Origin: Vanessa cardui
Taxonomy: Eukaryota; Arthropoda; Insecta; Lepidoptera; Nymphalidae
Assembly (NCBI RefSeq): GCF_905220365.1
Contig: NC_061137.1
Coordinates: 10,806,001 to 10,870,000 of the forward strand
Direction of reading: 5' to 3'
Length of the DNA stretch: 64,000 bases
Shown here: positions 22,976 through 35,200 of the stretch, one piece after another
How positions within the stretch are numbered: the first letter of the stretch is position 1
Layout: every line of letters starts with the position of its first letter
Made by a program: the position numbers and the translations under genes
The notes under the pieces: model-generated
What the model was told of the DNA's origin: nothing
Seen by the model: only the letters and a program-made list of their open reading frames with translations
The model's database searches: none

Positions 22976-24239
22976 TATATTTATATATAATTATGTGTTT
23001 AAATATTATTAATAATAATAATTTATTTACTTAAGACAATTACAGTCCACTTGTTAGTAACAATAGTAACTTAAAAACTATGTTAGTGTACTAAAACTAT
23101 AAAATATACAACGAAAACAATAATGAAATAAAAATAAAAACAAAAGAATATCTATTTCATTTGCATTACTTGACTCACCACTACGCCAATAAATTGCTCT
23201 AGCATTGGCTCGGCAAGCTTGACACTGAACATTTTCAGAATTTTGTTAATATTTGATGCCTAGTTTTTAAATATTTAGCATTACTTATTTTAATACGTCT
23301 TCTAATCTATATTAGTAGTATTACTAGCAGAGACAATTCAGCTAAAAAGCTTCTTGGAAACGTACTGAATATAAAAACAGTCTATTTATAGATACATATA
23401 CACAGATGATGATATTAATAATTTTTCTTCAATTTCTAGATCATTCTATTTCATAATTATTTAAAAATATATATTGAATATCTTTTTACGAATAAATATA
23501 ATGAAAGTTGAAATTATGTCAACATCTGTTTACAGAAAGTGAATAATGACATGACGTTCCGACCTAATTAAAGCCTACAAAATCTTAGCTGAGTCGCTAT
23601 TTCATATTTCGAACAAAAAGAGCACGTGCTTGAAAAAAAAGGTTTCATGTATTAATAAATGTAGTTTATTGTCAGATGGGATTGAAAAAAAAAATAACAG
23701 TGTTACAAAATTTTGAAAAAAGAATCAGCTCTACTAAGTTCGATAAAAAAAACTAAAATTAATGTACTTGCTGTTATACGCGTAATATAATAAACAACTT
23801 ATTCGCATATAATGTGCATTAGTAATAATCATTTTATCTATTAATAGGACTTTTTCCAAGTTCGTATGATTATCAGCCTCTCATCATATATTTTATTGCT
23901 AAACAGTAATACTTGGTAGTCTTTTGTTGCGTATAACTCTAACTAACAAGCATAAGCTACTTGGAATTTTAATTCTCAAGGTTTATTATAAATAGATGAT
24001 AAAATAAAATCTTCTTAAGTGTAGTTATGAGCTTGCTGGTATATATAATAATAAAAGGTATTGTCAGCAACATGGTTCCCTAAAAACTCTTTATTTGTGT
24101 TTTAAATTTTTACCAATATCATATCGCTTTACAGTATGTCTATATATGTATATAAAAAAATACAATGCACCTGCAAGGTCCTTGGTGTTGAATAGTAAAG
24201 TGTTGATGTCCGCGGCGGTGGTAGTTATTTTCTATCCGG
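22976..24239. other. intergenic between the two convergent genes, no gene seen
   Basis: Very AT-rich with long A and T runs. No exon or recognised repeat. Confidence 0.4.
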
Positions 24240-24465
24240 CCCATAACAAAAAATAGTCATTCTCTCCCTTTGAGCAACTTTGGCCCTTATTCCACTACGG
24301 TGTTCAAATACGAATTGGTTGAAACACATGTTACAGATTTTCTTTTAAGGTTTGTAAGTTTCCTCATGATGTGATCGTTTACGCGGAGCACGCTTTGAAT
24401 TACAAACACGAATCAGGTCTATGGAAATTCAGCGATACTTACTCGGGTTTGAGCAACGTTTTTGG
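24240..24465 (-). mobile_element. S1 SINE, old degenerate copy
   Basis: TTCCACTACGGTGTTCAAAT, then GTTTCCTCATGATGTGATC and TACTCGGGTTTGAGCAACG follow the order of S1 in reverse with many changes. Confidence 0.6.
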
Positions 24466-24584
24466 TTGATTACCATTTGTAGTAACAACATTTGTAGTAA
24501 TCGCTTGTAGTAACTAGCGATTAATCAGAACCATCGCCTATTGTCTACGTGCAGATATAATACGAGTTTTATCTTAAGCTATTC

Positions 24585-24630
24585 AATACGAGTTTTATCT
24601 TAAGATAAATCTTAAGATAAAACTCGTATT
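24585..24630. repeat. perfect 20-bp hairpin plus a direct repeat of one arm
   Basis: Arm 24585-24604 (AATACGAGTTTTATCTTAAG) and its exact reverse complement at 24611-24630 flank a 6-base loop. A third, direct copy of the arm begins near 24558. Confidence 0.95.
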
Positions 24631-24633
24631 TAA

Positions 24634-24893
24634 GAGCTGAGATGGCCCAGTGGTTAGAACGCGTGCATCTTAATCGATGATATAATTGATCTCGTGCTCG
24701 GTGGTGAAGGAAAACATCGTGAGGAAACCTGCATGTATCTAATTTCATCGAAATTCTGCCACATGTGCATTCCACAAACCCGCATTGGAACAGCGTGGTG
24801 GAATATGTTCCAAACCCTCTCCTTAATGGAAGAGGAGGCCTTATCCCAGCAGTGGGAAATTTACAGGCTGTTACTTTACTTTTTTACTTTATA
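24634..24893 (+). mobile_element. S1 SINE lacking the B-box
   Basis: Head GAGCTGAGATGGCCCAGTGG runs to TTAATCGATGAT and then jumps to CTCGTGCTCGG, so the GGGTTCAAACCC block and about 55 bp are gone. The 3' end is TTACAGGCTGTTACTTTAC. Confidence 0.87.
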
Positions 24894-25024
24894 AAATCTT
24901 AAGATATTCAGGAATCAGTGTGATATGAACATCAACCGATTATAATCAATTCATAATATAATGAATTAAACGATATTGACAGATGATCGGAGACTTAAAA
25001 TTACGTGGAGATTAATATTACTTT

Positions 25025-25225
25025 GAGCCGAGACATTCATGTGCTTAATTTGTGTTTATAATCCATCTCGTGCTCAGCGGTGAAGGAAAACATCATGAGG
25101 ATACTTGTATGTGTCTAATTTCATAGAATTTCTGCCACATATGAATTCCACCAATCCGCATTGGAACAGCTTGGGCAAAAGGAGAGGAGACTTTAGCCCA
25201 GTAGTGGCTAATTTACGGACGGCTC
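25025..25225 (+). mobile_element. S1 SINE lacking most of its tRNA-like head
   Basis: GAGCCGAGA joins directly to CATTCATGTGCTTAATTTG, removing the A- and B-box interval. The remainder runs to CCCAGTAGTGGCTAATTTAC. It also lacks the GCGTGGTGGAATATG block. Confidence 0.78.
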
Positions 25226-25792
25226 TTCTTGTTGTTTTAATATTTTTTTATAGGAAAAAAACAAACAAAATGTGATTTACATATAAAACAAAGGATGTCG
25301 ATGTCATCGACAATTAGAAATTACAAAATAAATATTTCTGAAAATATGGTAGTGTAACATATCCTGGACGGTAACGGGTAGAACTGAATAAGTAAAGAAA
25401 ATAAGAAAGAAGATACACCTACAATGTACACCTTTTGACTGTTTCCGCTGCCTGATAAAAATAACTCGACCTCGATACTGGCGTATAATGTTTCTGAAGT
25501 GAACCCATCAACGGGGCTACATTCAATCTCAAAGTTTAAGACTAGTTTAAAGTTATGTTCCTTCTGTAATCAACTTTTCAACTCATCTGGCGTGAAATGT
25601 ATGCGAACACGCGCACTGGCGTGTTGGAAATTATTTATAACCTCAACTCACAACTGTAATGGGTTCTTTTCGTTGGAACTTTTAGAAATCAATATTTTTC
25701 ATTTCAATAATTTCAATGATATAGAATGCATTTTACAAAAATTGTTTGGGTGTTATGAGTAATATTTACAAAGCATAAAGAGTAAAAATTAT

Positions 25793-25986
25793 CTGGAGTG
25801 GAGACCACGTGCAAGCAAGGGCAGCGTAGGGCGTCCCCCGCGAGATGGACGGGCGATCTGGTTAAGTCCGCAGGGTGACACTGGATGCAGGACGCTACTC
25901 ACCGGCCAAGGTGGGAATCATTGGGAGAGGCCTATGTTCAGCAGTGGACGTCTTACGGCTGATATGATGAAAATGATGATAAAGAT
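25793..25986 (+). pseudogene. RTE-type LINE 3' fragment
   Basis: CTGGAGTGGAGACCACGTGC, then GGGCGTCCCCCGCGAGATGG and GGCCTATGTTCAGCAGTGGA, with a decayed TGA tail (GATATGATGAAAATGATG). The frame is broken by small deletions. It is a second, more diverged subfamily than 4277-4546. Confidence 0.72.
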
Positions 25987-26100
25987 GTTACTTCTAACAT
26001 TTCTTTAAAACGAATACATAAATAGTGCACGTAGCATTGTTGGAAATATTATTTTTGGGCAGTATTTGTTTTGTACACCAACAGATACGTATTTACTATT

Positions 26101-26309
26101 CGACGACCTCCGCAGTGGGTACGCCACTCCGAGGTCCCGGATTCGATTACCGGTCGAGTCGATGTTGATTACCATTAGTTTTCTATGTCCTCTTGGGTCT
26201 GGGTATTTGTGGTACCGTCGTTACTTCTAATTTTCCATAACACAAGTGCTTTAGCTACTTACATTGTGATCAGAGTAATGTAGGTGATGTTGTCTCATAT
26301 TTATTTATG
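26101..26309 (+). mobile_element. S2 SINE with head deletion
   Basis: GACGACCTCCGCAG joins directly to TGGGTACGCCACTCCGAGGT, losing the GTCGAGT...GTTTTCA interval. The B-box region and body are present to GATGTTGTCTCATATTTATT. Confidence 0.82.
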
Positions 26310-26344
26310 GATTTTATATGGAATAATGTGAAATATATCACAGT

Positions 26345-26635
26345 GGGGCTCTGAGCAAGTCCATGATGTCTATATATATCAGACATTACTCAGGAATGCT
26401 TAGTATCGTTGTACTTTGGTCTAAGTGGCGAATGAGTCAATGGTTTTCACGGGATATTATGCCAGGAATTGTTTAGTTTTGACTCGTCTTCCGATATTCA
26501 CATTCAGTTATTGTATCAGATAATCTTTTTTATCATTCTCTTGGGAACATTTAAGAAAATAGCCTTAAGCCTGTTGCTTGCTGTATATGTCCATGGCGGT
26601 TGTCACTTTCCATCAGGTGAGCCTAATAGTCATTT
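26345..26635 (+). repeat. S3 remnant followed by a LINE 3' end
   Basis: GGGGCTCTGAGCAAGTCCAT through TGGTCTAAGTGGCGAATGAG is a worn S3. TGTCCATGGCGGTTGTCACT then TTCCATCAGGTGAGCC near 26590-26630 is the LINE 3' end seen at 19830-20035. Confidence 0.55.
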
Positions 26636-28394
26636 ATCACCCTTATAACTTGTTCTATTAATATCAATATTATTTTATTACAAGGTTTTGGTATTAAAAG
26701 CGATTTTTTTTTTCAAAAGATAAATTTATTTTAAACAAAGAATGTAACTAAAATATTTTTTTTTACAAATAATTTATTTTACACAGATTAATTTATACTA
26801 AGTTTTTTTTTTAATAAAGAAAGATAATAAAAATGAGTAGCTATTTAAAAATAACGAAATACAGTAAACTGAAACGGGTGAATACAATAAGTATATAACA
26901 TACACAATAGGCCTTTTATATTCTGTATAACTGTTAATAATAATTCATATTGAATGACTATAAATGGTAATTTTACAAAACGTTTATAATAGATCGTTAA
27001 AATAATTAGGATTAATTTAAGATACTTTTAATTCTTATAAATTAATTTATTTTTACAAATTGTACCCATTCATTAATTATTTAGAGTAAATTCTGTATTT
27101 AAGCTTTTTTTATATAAAAACGCCACTTAAAAGAAAATGTGTGGTCAATAATTACTTTACCTACAATATCATAATATTGTAATTATATGAGATTAATGAG
27201 AGCTGTATGATTTGTCTTCTTATAAAAGTAAGAACAGACATAAAGAATGTGCACATTTTCATTTGTCAATAAAAAAAAAAACAACTGACGGTTTTTTAAA
27301 CACATCTGACTGTTGATTGGTAGTTACATGTGGGAACAAGTTTTCAACCATCAAATATCATTAGTTTCTGCCTTCGGGGATTCCCTGGTACTATTTCAAT
27401 CGACCAATGAAAAGGAGCCTTCACATAATAATTGTTGTCATTTTTGTGTTTTAACTAAGTAGGCTTAGACTATTTCGTCGAAGCTTTTAAGATTTGGCGC
27501 TTCTTCATGGCATGTCTAATAACTAACCTAATAAATTGACGAATAATAAAATATTTAAACTTCATCGTCGGACGTCACCGTTTCAACATTAATATAATCT
27601 TAATCTACGAATATTAAACTAAGTGAATATTTAATATTTAAAACGTCAACTAACAATAATTATCATATTGGTGTTAAATTTAAATTTCGAATTGATTATA
27701 ATTTGTAAAAATATGTTTGATATATTAATTTACTTTTGTTATTTTATTTATAATTATATACGCGCTAATCGCTTTATAATTACGAATTGTAAATTTTTAT
27801 CATTATATTACTTACAATGTAAAAATTAAAAAGATGAAAATTATTCACATCGATATAAATATATAAAAAATTTAGAAAGCCTTCTAAGAAAATGTATGAT
27901 CAAAGTCTTTTCTGAAACGAAGTAATATACATATGTTTAATGAATTTAAAAAATTGACATCATTTTTATATTAAATGAATATATAAACATTACGATTTTT
28001 CATATAAAGCTTAATACTTAATAAAGTAACAAAAAAATTGGACTATCCCTCTCATATGAGATCCTTTATTTCCTTCCTTAACTTTATGCTCGTATTTCAA
28101 AGGAATCGCTCATGCAATATATGTTACAAATAGATTTAATTTCAACATTAATATAATATATATTTATATGTTATCTAATAATTCGTTTCTCTCGTTCCAA
28201 AAAATATTTAGATATAATTTTTCTTGGCACTGATATCTTTATCACAGATCCTTGACGATAGCCTTCAATCTTATTATAATTCATAACGTCCCATCGCGGA
28301 GCGCACCTCCAAATGCTCTAACCACCTGTGGTTATTCACGGCATTTTGTGACAATATCCGTCGTGACTATTATTGATTCAAGTGTCAAATTCGT
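26636..28394. other. opsin 3' flank and AT-rich intergenic sequence
   Basis: No open frame. The first AATAAA on the minus strand after the opsin stop is at 28065-28070, about 325 nt downstream, and is a plausible poly(A) signal. Confidence 0.45.
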
Positions 28395-29201
28395 TTAAAG
28401 GTCCTCTTCATTGTCACTCGTTTCATTATCACATAAATAACTTCTAACGCTGTCGTGTCTCTGTTTCGTGTCTGAATCGAAAAGTTTACTAACAACTCCG
28501 TCTTTGGAAAATATTTTCGGAGGATTGAAAGTATCGAGTTTTGTTTCTATGGAAAATTTTCTTCTCCTGCCTTCTTGTGAGACGCCGCCGAGATCAAGAG
28601 AGAAGCTGTGCTTGATGGGTCGTTTTGAAACGTTCTCATTAACGGTGTTTTCTGGATTTGTATTTTGTGGTGTCATGTCGATCTTATGTTCGTCACATAC
28701 TTTGTTGCCATAAACACTGTCTACAGCCTCTTGGGCCGCATCTTTCGGTACTCGGTTGAAAACGAGACGATCAGTGTTGACAATTGTAAGTACAGGTGAT
28801 GGTTGTTTGAAAATTTTACACGATTGTCCGAAAACGAATTCCAAATTCTTATTGCTGGTGCAACTTTCTTCATCACAAACCGTGTCACTAGACCTCTCAG
28901 CATCAGAGACGGTTTTGTACTCTTGAATGGTACAGAGCTCGCAAGCTTTTCCACTTGATCGGTTAACATCATTTAAAGACATTGAAACTGACTGATTTTC
29001 ACTGTCTTCGTTTATTACTTCTTTCGGCCTCTTTGGTGTACTGGTCATAATTGTTTCCGAAGAGTTGTAGCGTACTGTGATTTCGTTGTACGCCGATTGC
29101 TTGTGGGCGGGCGACAGCATGGTATTATTGTAACATTTATCTGTTTGAGAGTTTCTTCGTTTAGTGTGAATTCCGAATATGCGCTTGATAGATTGCCGGA
29201 A
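28395..29201 (-). CDS. opsin last exon: helix 8 and long cytoplasmic tail
   Basis: Acceptor GTATTTCAG, phase 0. It begins FRQSIKRIFGIHTKRR (helix 8) and continues for 268 residues to TAA at 28395-28397. The tail is polar and rich in S, T, D, E and N, with no membrane segment. RRRKFS and STPKRP look like basic-directed kinase sites, and the end SDNEEDL is acidic. No cysteine follows helix 8 closely; the first is about 21 residues in (TDKC). I cannot name a domain in the tail. Confidence 0.93.
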   Translation of the reverse strand, partial: FRQSIKRIFGIHTKRRNSQTDKCYNNTMLSPAHKQSAYNEITVRYNSSETIMTSTPKRPKEVINEDSENQSVSMSLNDVNRSSGKACELCTIQEYKTVSDAERSSDTVCDEESCTSNKNLEFVFGQSCKIFKQPSPVLTIVNTDRLVFNRVPKDAAQEAVDSVYGNKVCDEHKIDMTPQNTNPENTVNENVSKRPIKHSFSLDLGGVSQEGRRRKFSIETKLDTFNPPKIFSKDGVVSKLFDSDTKQRHDSVRSYLCDNETSDNEEDL

Positions 29202-32200
29202 CTGAAATACGAGATAATTTAATGAAATTAATATACGACGCAATGTATGATGATGTATGTATGGTATTCGTGAATGGTTGATATTTACCTGCGTGTTCAT
29301 TCCGACGTAGATTAGAGGATCGTAGCATATGGAGCTCTTTGCTACCAATGCTGGTATAACACCTGCGCCCGGTGATACCTAGAATTGATTAAAAAAATTG
29401 AATTTCAAATACATCAAACTAAAATTATCTTAGAATATCCTTAAGAAAGAGTTTGAAAGAAAAATTCCGATGGCAATTGCCTCGATTATAAAACTCAATT
29501 AATATCTTGTTATTAATTAACGTTGTTAAGCTAGAATGTTGAAAATAGTTTAATGAAATTACCTATTGAGTCACTTTACGGACTTGTTATTAAGGTATTT
29601 ATTTTAAAGCTTGCATTTTTTTTTATTATAGTATGTTTACTAGAAGATATAAAGCCCGAACTAATATTGAGGAGACCTTTATATTATAAAGAAAAAATGA
29701 ATAAAACTATGTACAAGTTAATGTTGTACAAATAATAAATTCAATGAAACGGAGTGAAAGGATTAAAAAGGAACTTCGGAACTAAATTTCGGTTTGAATT
29801 TGTTAAGTTATGTTTATAATAACTTGGCCTTTTTTCCATATTTTATTAAGTATCATTCAAAGCATTTATTGTCATAGTAGAAAAATCTAATGAATCTCTT
29901 ACACGAGACTATGCCATACATACCAACAATCTCGCATAGACTTTCTTCCTAATTTATTTGTGCCCTTACATAACCGTAGAGCTTGAATCCTTCCAGGATA
30001 TTTTGAATTTTTTTGTACGTAAGTATTTGTATTTGTTCATCATGATTTTTTTAAAATGGTAAATATATACTTACTCCTTCATGAAAATTTCGAACACGTG
30101 CTTACTAACGTACGTACTTACACGTACTTACGAACTAGGTACTTATATTTATTTGTCTATATATATTTTTTATACATGCTAAATATAAGATTTTAAATTA
30201 GCATGGTTATTTTTAGTATTACAGTTATTAAATAGGGATATTTACCATGTTTTTTATTTTTATTCGGTGGAGCTCGATATTCCGACATTATCTGTGAGAC
30301 GAGAGTCTCGTGAACAAGACAAATAAGAAACATGACAATATCCCGTATTTAATAACTGTAATGTTAAATATATACTTACAATGCCTTCAGTAGCAAATTG
30401 TTCCATTAATGCAAACAGGGAATAAGGCGTCCAAGCGACTGTGAAGGATATGATCATAATAAAGACCATGGCAGTCGCTCTTGCTTCGGCTCGACTCACG
30501 CGGCCGAGACGTTGGGCATTCTGCCAAAAAAAGATAATACTATTAATATGGTATTTTTTATTTCAAGAACATAATTCAGCCAATAAACTGATAATGTTTT
30601 AATTATTCATATGATTTTTTACTATTCGATTTGATCATGTCTCTTTGCATTATTGTAATTAATAACAATTTAGATGTTTAGAGCCAATCATAATAATTTT
30701 AACAATAATTACAATAATAGTCCGTTTACAAATACAAATAACTTGATTAAAATTGTAAATAACTTGTAAGAACTGAATTGTTCTTTATATGCTATAAAAA
30801 AGGTATTTAATATTTGTATTCAATTACAGTGATATAAATTAGATTAGACGCATCTGTTATGGGTTGATTGATTGACTGATGTGGAGAGAATACAATAAAT
30901 AAATGTTAGAAAAAAATTAATAAAATATTAAAACATTCTACCTTACTAAAAATTATATAGATTACCAATTCATTCGCAAACAGGTGTAGGTATTAAATTA
31001 AATAAAATTAGATCACAAATGTCGTATTAGCCAAAGTTTTATGCATAATTCACACTACTTTAATTCCGAAGAGTTCGGAATGTAGCACCCGAAAAATCGT
31101 TCTTAAAATCGTGATGATAAATATCAGTCAATTTACCCTTTTCATAGTCCTGATGATGTTGACATAGCTGAAGGTGATGACAGAGAGCGGCACGATCTGT
31201 CCCATCGCGAACAGGAACAGGATGTACGTCAGCGTGTTCTTAGACTGCTCGTGCCAATTCACTGAGCAACTGTAACAAAAATATTGGATATTAGTATGAC
31301 AATCATAACTAAACCTATCCCAATCGATATACCTCGGGAACCTTCAAGAAAAGCGTCCTTCCTTAAAAGGCGACCTCCGTGGTCGAGTACTGTGTACACC
31401 GGTTTTCATAGGTACGCCACTCCGAGGTCCCGGGTACGATTCCCGGCCGAGTCAATGTAGATTGTCATTAGTTTACCAATGCCTATACAAGCGTCCAGTG
31501 TTGCATTCAATGGGCGGTGGTAATAACATTCCATCAGGTGAGACTCCTGCTCTTTTTATCTACTTTATATTATAGTAGGCAAAGGAATAGTTGGATAAAA
31601 CATACCAAACCGTTTGACAATAACAACAACAGCCCGTAAATTTCCCGCCGCTGGGCTAAGGCCTTCTCTCCCTTTGAGGAGAAGGTTTGGAACATATTCC
31701 ACCACTCTATTTCAATGCGGGTTAGAATATACTTGTGGCAGAATTTCTATGTATTAGACACATTCAGATTTCCTCGCGATGTTTTCCTTCGCCGCTGAGC
31801 ACGAGATGAATTATAAATACAAATTAAGCACATGAATATTCAGTGGTACCCGCAATCATCGGTTAAGATGCACGTGTTCTAACCACTGGGCCATCTCGGC
31901 TCTTAATCGTCAACTAAAAGTATTTACTTATCCAATTTTAAAAATTTAAAGACAGTAACATAAGCAGTGATCGATACTTGACAAGAGCTAACAAAATGGT
32001 CCGCTTGGTGCAGTTACAAAATTCTTTCAAACGTATAACGCGAAAGTTCATTTGTGTTTGAAAATTTTAATTATAACTACAATTATACCTAATGAGTACA
32101 CATGAAACGAATTCAACAAAGTATCCCGTAACAGATATATCGCGTTTCACTTGTTTCTGTTTAATAATAAAATGTTTGACGCTTGGATATTATAATGAGT

Positions 32201-35200
32201 CCAGAATATTATTCTTTTGGACGTATTTATTTAAATTCAAATAATTTGGACACGCAAAGCTTTTATACTAAATGTTAAAACGTTCGCTGCGGCATCATTT
32301 AAAAAAAAAATCCATTCCTAGAGGTCGCTGAGCTACGAGGTCTTCTAAGCCTCGTTTCGCACTGAGGTAAAATTTTATATCTTCGGTGCTTTACGAGGTC
32401 GTAATGACCTCGTATTAAAGTAAATACAAGACTGAATTCTGTTTTTAATAGGGATATATTTATCTCTTTTCTACAATATATATAAAAGTTTATTTTCTAA
32501 GCCGCACCGCAAGGGAGACGCATACGGGGCCTATTAGACCTTGTACCGCAGTGAACGTGTTAAAGGAAAATAACATTGAATTCAGAAATATTCGTAGTAA
32601 AGAATGTGATCTCGGTATTTTGATATGTTTGGGTTATTTCTTCTTTTTAGACTTAGCATCAGCGTAGGTTATTGCGATTTCATTATAATGTTATTGTCAA
32701 CATTTAAAAACTAACCAATATACTTTATATTAATACTAATAGTCGTATACGGAGTGTCTTTCATATTTTGTCTTATTTTATTGTTTGGTCCTTTTTAGAT
32801 TTAGATTATTATTTACCCATAAATTACAGAGCATACCTCTGTCAAACATAGACAATTTATAAAGTTTGGCATATTAAATTGCACCGCGTTGAACGTTATA
32901 TAAAAAAGGGTCGCTGTTGTACACAGCTTTCATCTTCAGGGAAATCCAGTGCCGTTTTCCAATAATTGTTTGTCCAAAAATATCAGAAAGTCGACTTCTC
33001 TGAGCACCGTGTAACTTTTTATATATTTGTATTAAAATGAATTGGTAAAATATGCCTATAATTAATGAATAAATTCATTTGAATGGAATTAATTTTACGT
33101 TTAATATGTGCTCACATAACTCTGCTATCAATACCATAGTATACGAAGCTACTCTAGTCATTCTTTTCGTTGTTGCACTGCCATTAAATGGAAATTTCTA
33201 CAAGCACACGTGTTCCCCACCTCTTATAACCTGGTTACCTTAAAAAGCTTAACTTCAAGGAAGCGCCTCGAACATTTGTAGGTATTGTAGGCCATTTTAA
33301 TACTTCTAAATACGGTCATTGTAAGTATCCCAGCAGTGGGAATTTTACAGGCTGCTCATATTGTCATTTTGTTGATTGCTAATATAGACTTACAGCATCC
33401 GTAAATGTTTATAGAAGGCTTAAGCTTATTACGCCTTATTGTTAAATTTTCCCTTAAGAATTATATATATGGCAGTATTTCATTCAATAATATGTTTTAT
33501 CACGACGTTTTCCTTAACGACCGAACACAAGATAATGCCATTCACATTATTCTAATGACATTACATAGAATTATATAACAGGAAATAAAAACATTTTCTG
33601 AAATATATTGAAGACTTAAATTTCGTTACGGTGGGTTGAAACACGGTCCAACATAAGCATAAATAAAACAGGTGAAATTTCAGGGATGCTTTTACGGATT
33701 TGAATCCATTATCTGTTTTATGTTCAGATTATTATACTCTGCCTTTTTGAGTGTATCGTTAATCTGGCGCTGATCCTGATCTATATGCAAGCCTCAGATC
33801 GAACCATGAAAAGTTATTGAGTTTTTCTGTCGAAATATTCTCAATGGTAATGAAGTACAAGTGTTTACACTCTCAAGCCTCTATGTAAAATTCTAATTGT
33901 GTATTTGCCGCTTTGATTATTCATGGGTGAGGATTGGTTGAGGTAATAGAGAGAGCCTTCGCGCACACTTTTATGTACTAGTATTTCCTGGGTGATTATC
34001 AAGACGAAAATTGGGCTGGCAAATTTGGGATCAACTTGTATATTTTATAATATAAGTTAAGTAAGAACACTTTGACAACTGAAATGTTATTCATCATTAC
34101 ATAGTTCGGTTCGGATATCAAACAAGCGAGATGAGATGGTGAAAGAAACTTCGCGACATTTTTTTATTTTTATTAGCGAACCGCCCGACTTCGCGCTGTT
34201 ACAAGTCTGTTACTAAATATACTTGTTGTCTCTAGACATACAGTTCACAGCTTTTTGTCGTTAGGCAAAACTAACCGTTAATCATTCAATATGACGAGGG
34301 TTTTTATCTAGTCAACTAATTGTTCTCTGTCGATATTTGACATTTCATTGTATTGAAGTAAAACTAATTTTAACGGATTTGAATCACGTATATTAATTAT
34401 TTTTAACATCCCGACGTTTCGAGCACTTTACAGCGTTCGTGGTCACAGGTAGACTGACGATTCAAATCCTAATAATCGCGAAAATTTAAGACAACATTAT
34501 TTCATTGTATGTTTAATCCATGTTAGCGTAAGCACTACGGTGCTCACGGCTGTGATACAGACGCGAACGTGTAAAGTCAATCACGTGAAGTAAATCAGAC
34601 ATTTAATGTAAATTTCGAACGAGAAATAATTCAGTCACACGTGTACATATATACTAAGAAATAAATTTGACTTTGTCACAGTCAAATAATTATAGCTCAC
34701 TAACGTTACTTCTCACGATCTGTCATTTTGATTTAATTTGAAAAGGTACCAGATTTCGTGATGAGCACTTTGATCATCACTGTATAATACTAGTTGTCAC
34801 CCGCGACGCTCGCCTTTTAGGGATTCGGTTGTCATATGTTAGGCAAAAATATCTTCGTCTAACACATGACAAACAAATTAAATTAAATTAATTTAATTGA
34901 AATTCGGCCACATGTGAATTCCAATGATGTTCCGAACCTTCTCCTCAAAGGGAGAGGAGGCTTTAGCACAGATGTGGGAAATTTACAGACTGTTGTTGTT
35001 GCCACTAGGCTATTACAAGCACTTTTGAATCGTCATCCAACAACTATAATAAGTGAAGCTACCACTAGTTCGAAAAGATTCTACCCAGAAGAACCAGCAA
35101 GAAATTCAGTAGTTACTATTTTTCAACATTTAAACATATAGAAAAGTTTTAAATTATGTATTTTTGGCGTTTACCTTTTACGAACGGACCGTCATAAAAC

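Noticed and set aside
28468..28713. 81-codon plus-strand frame, and the 28721-28972 minus frame in another phase
   Set aside because: Both overlap the opsin tail exon and have no motif; they are shadows.
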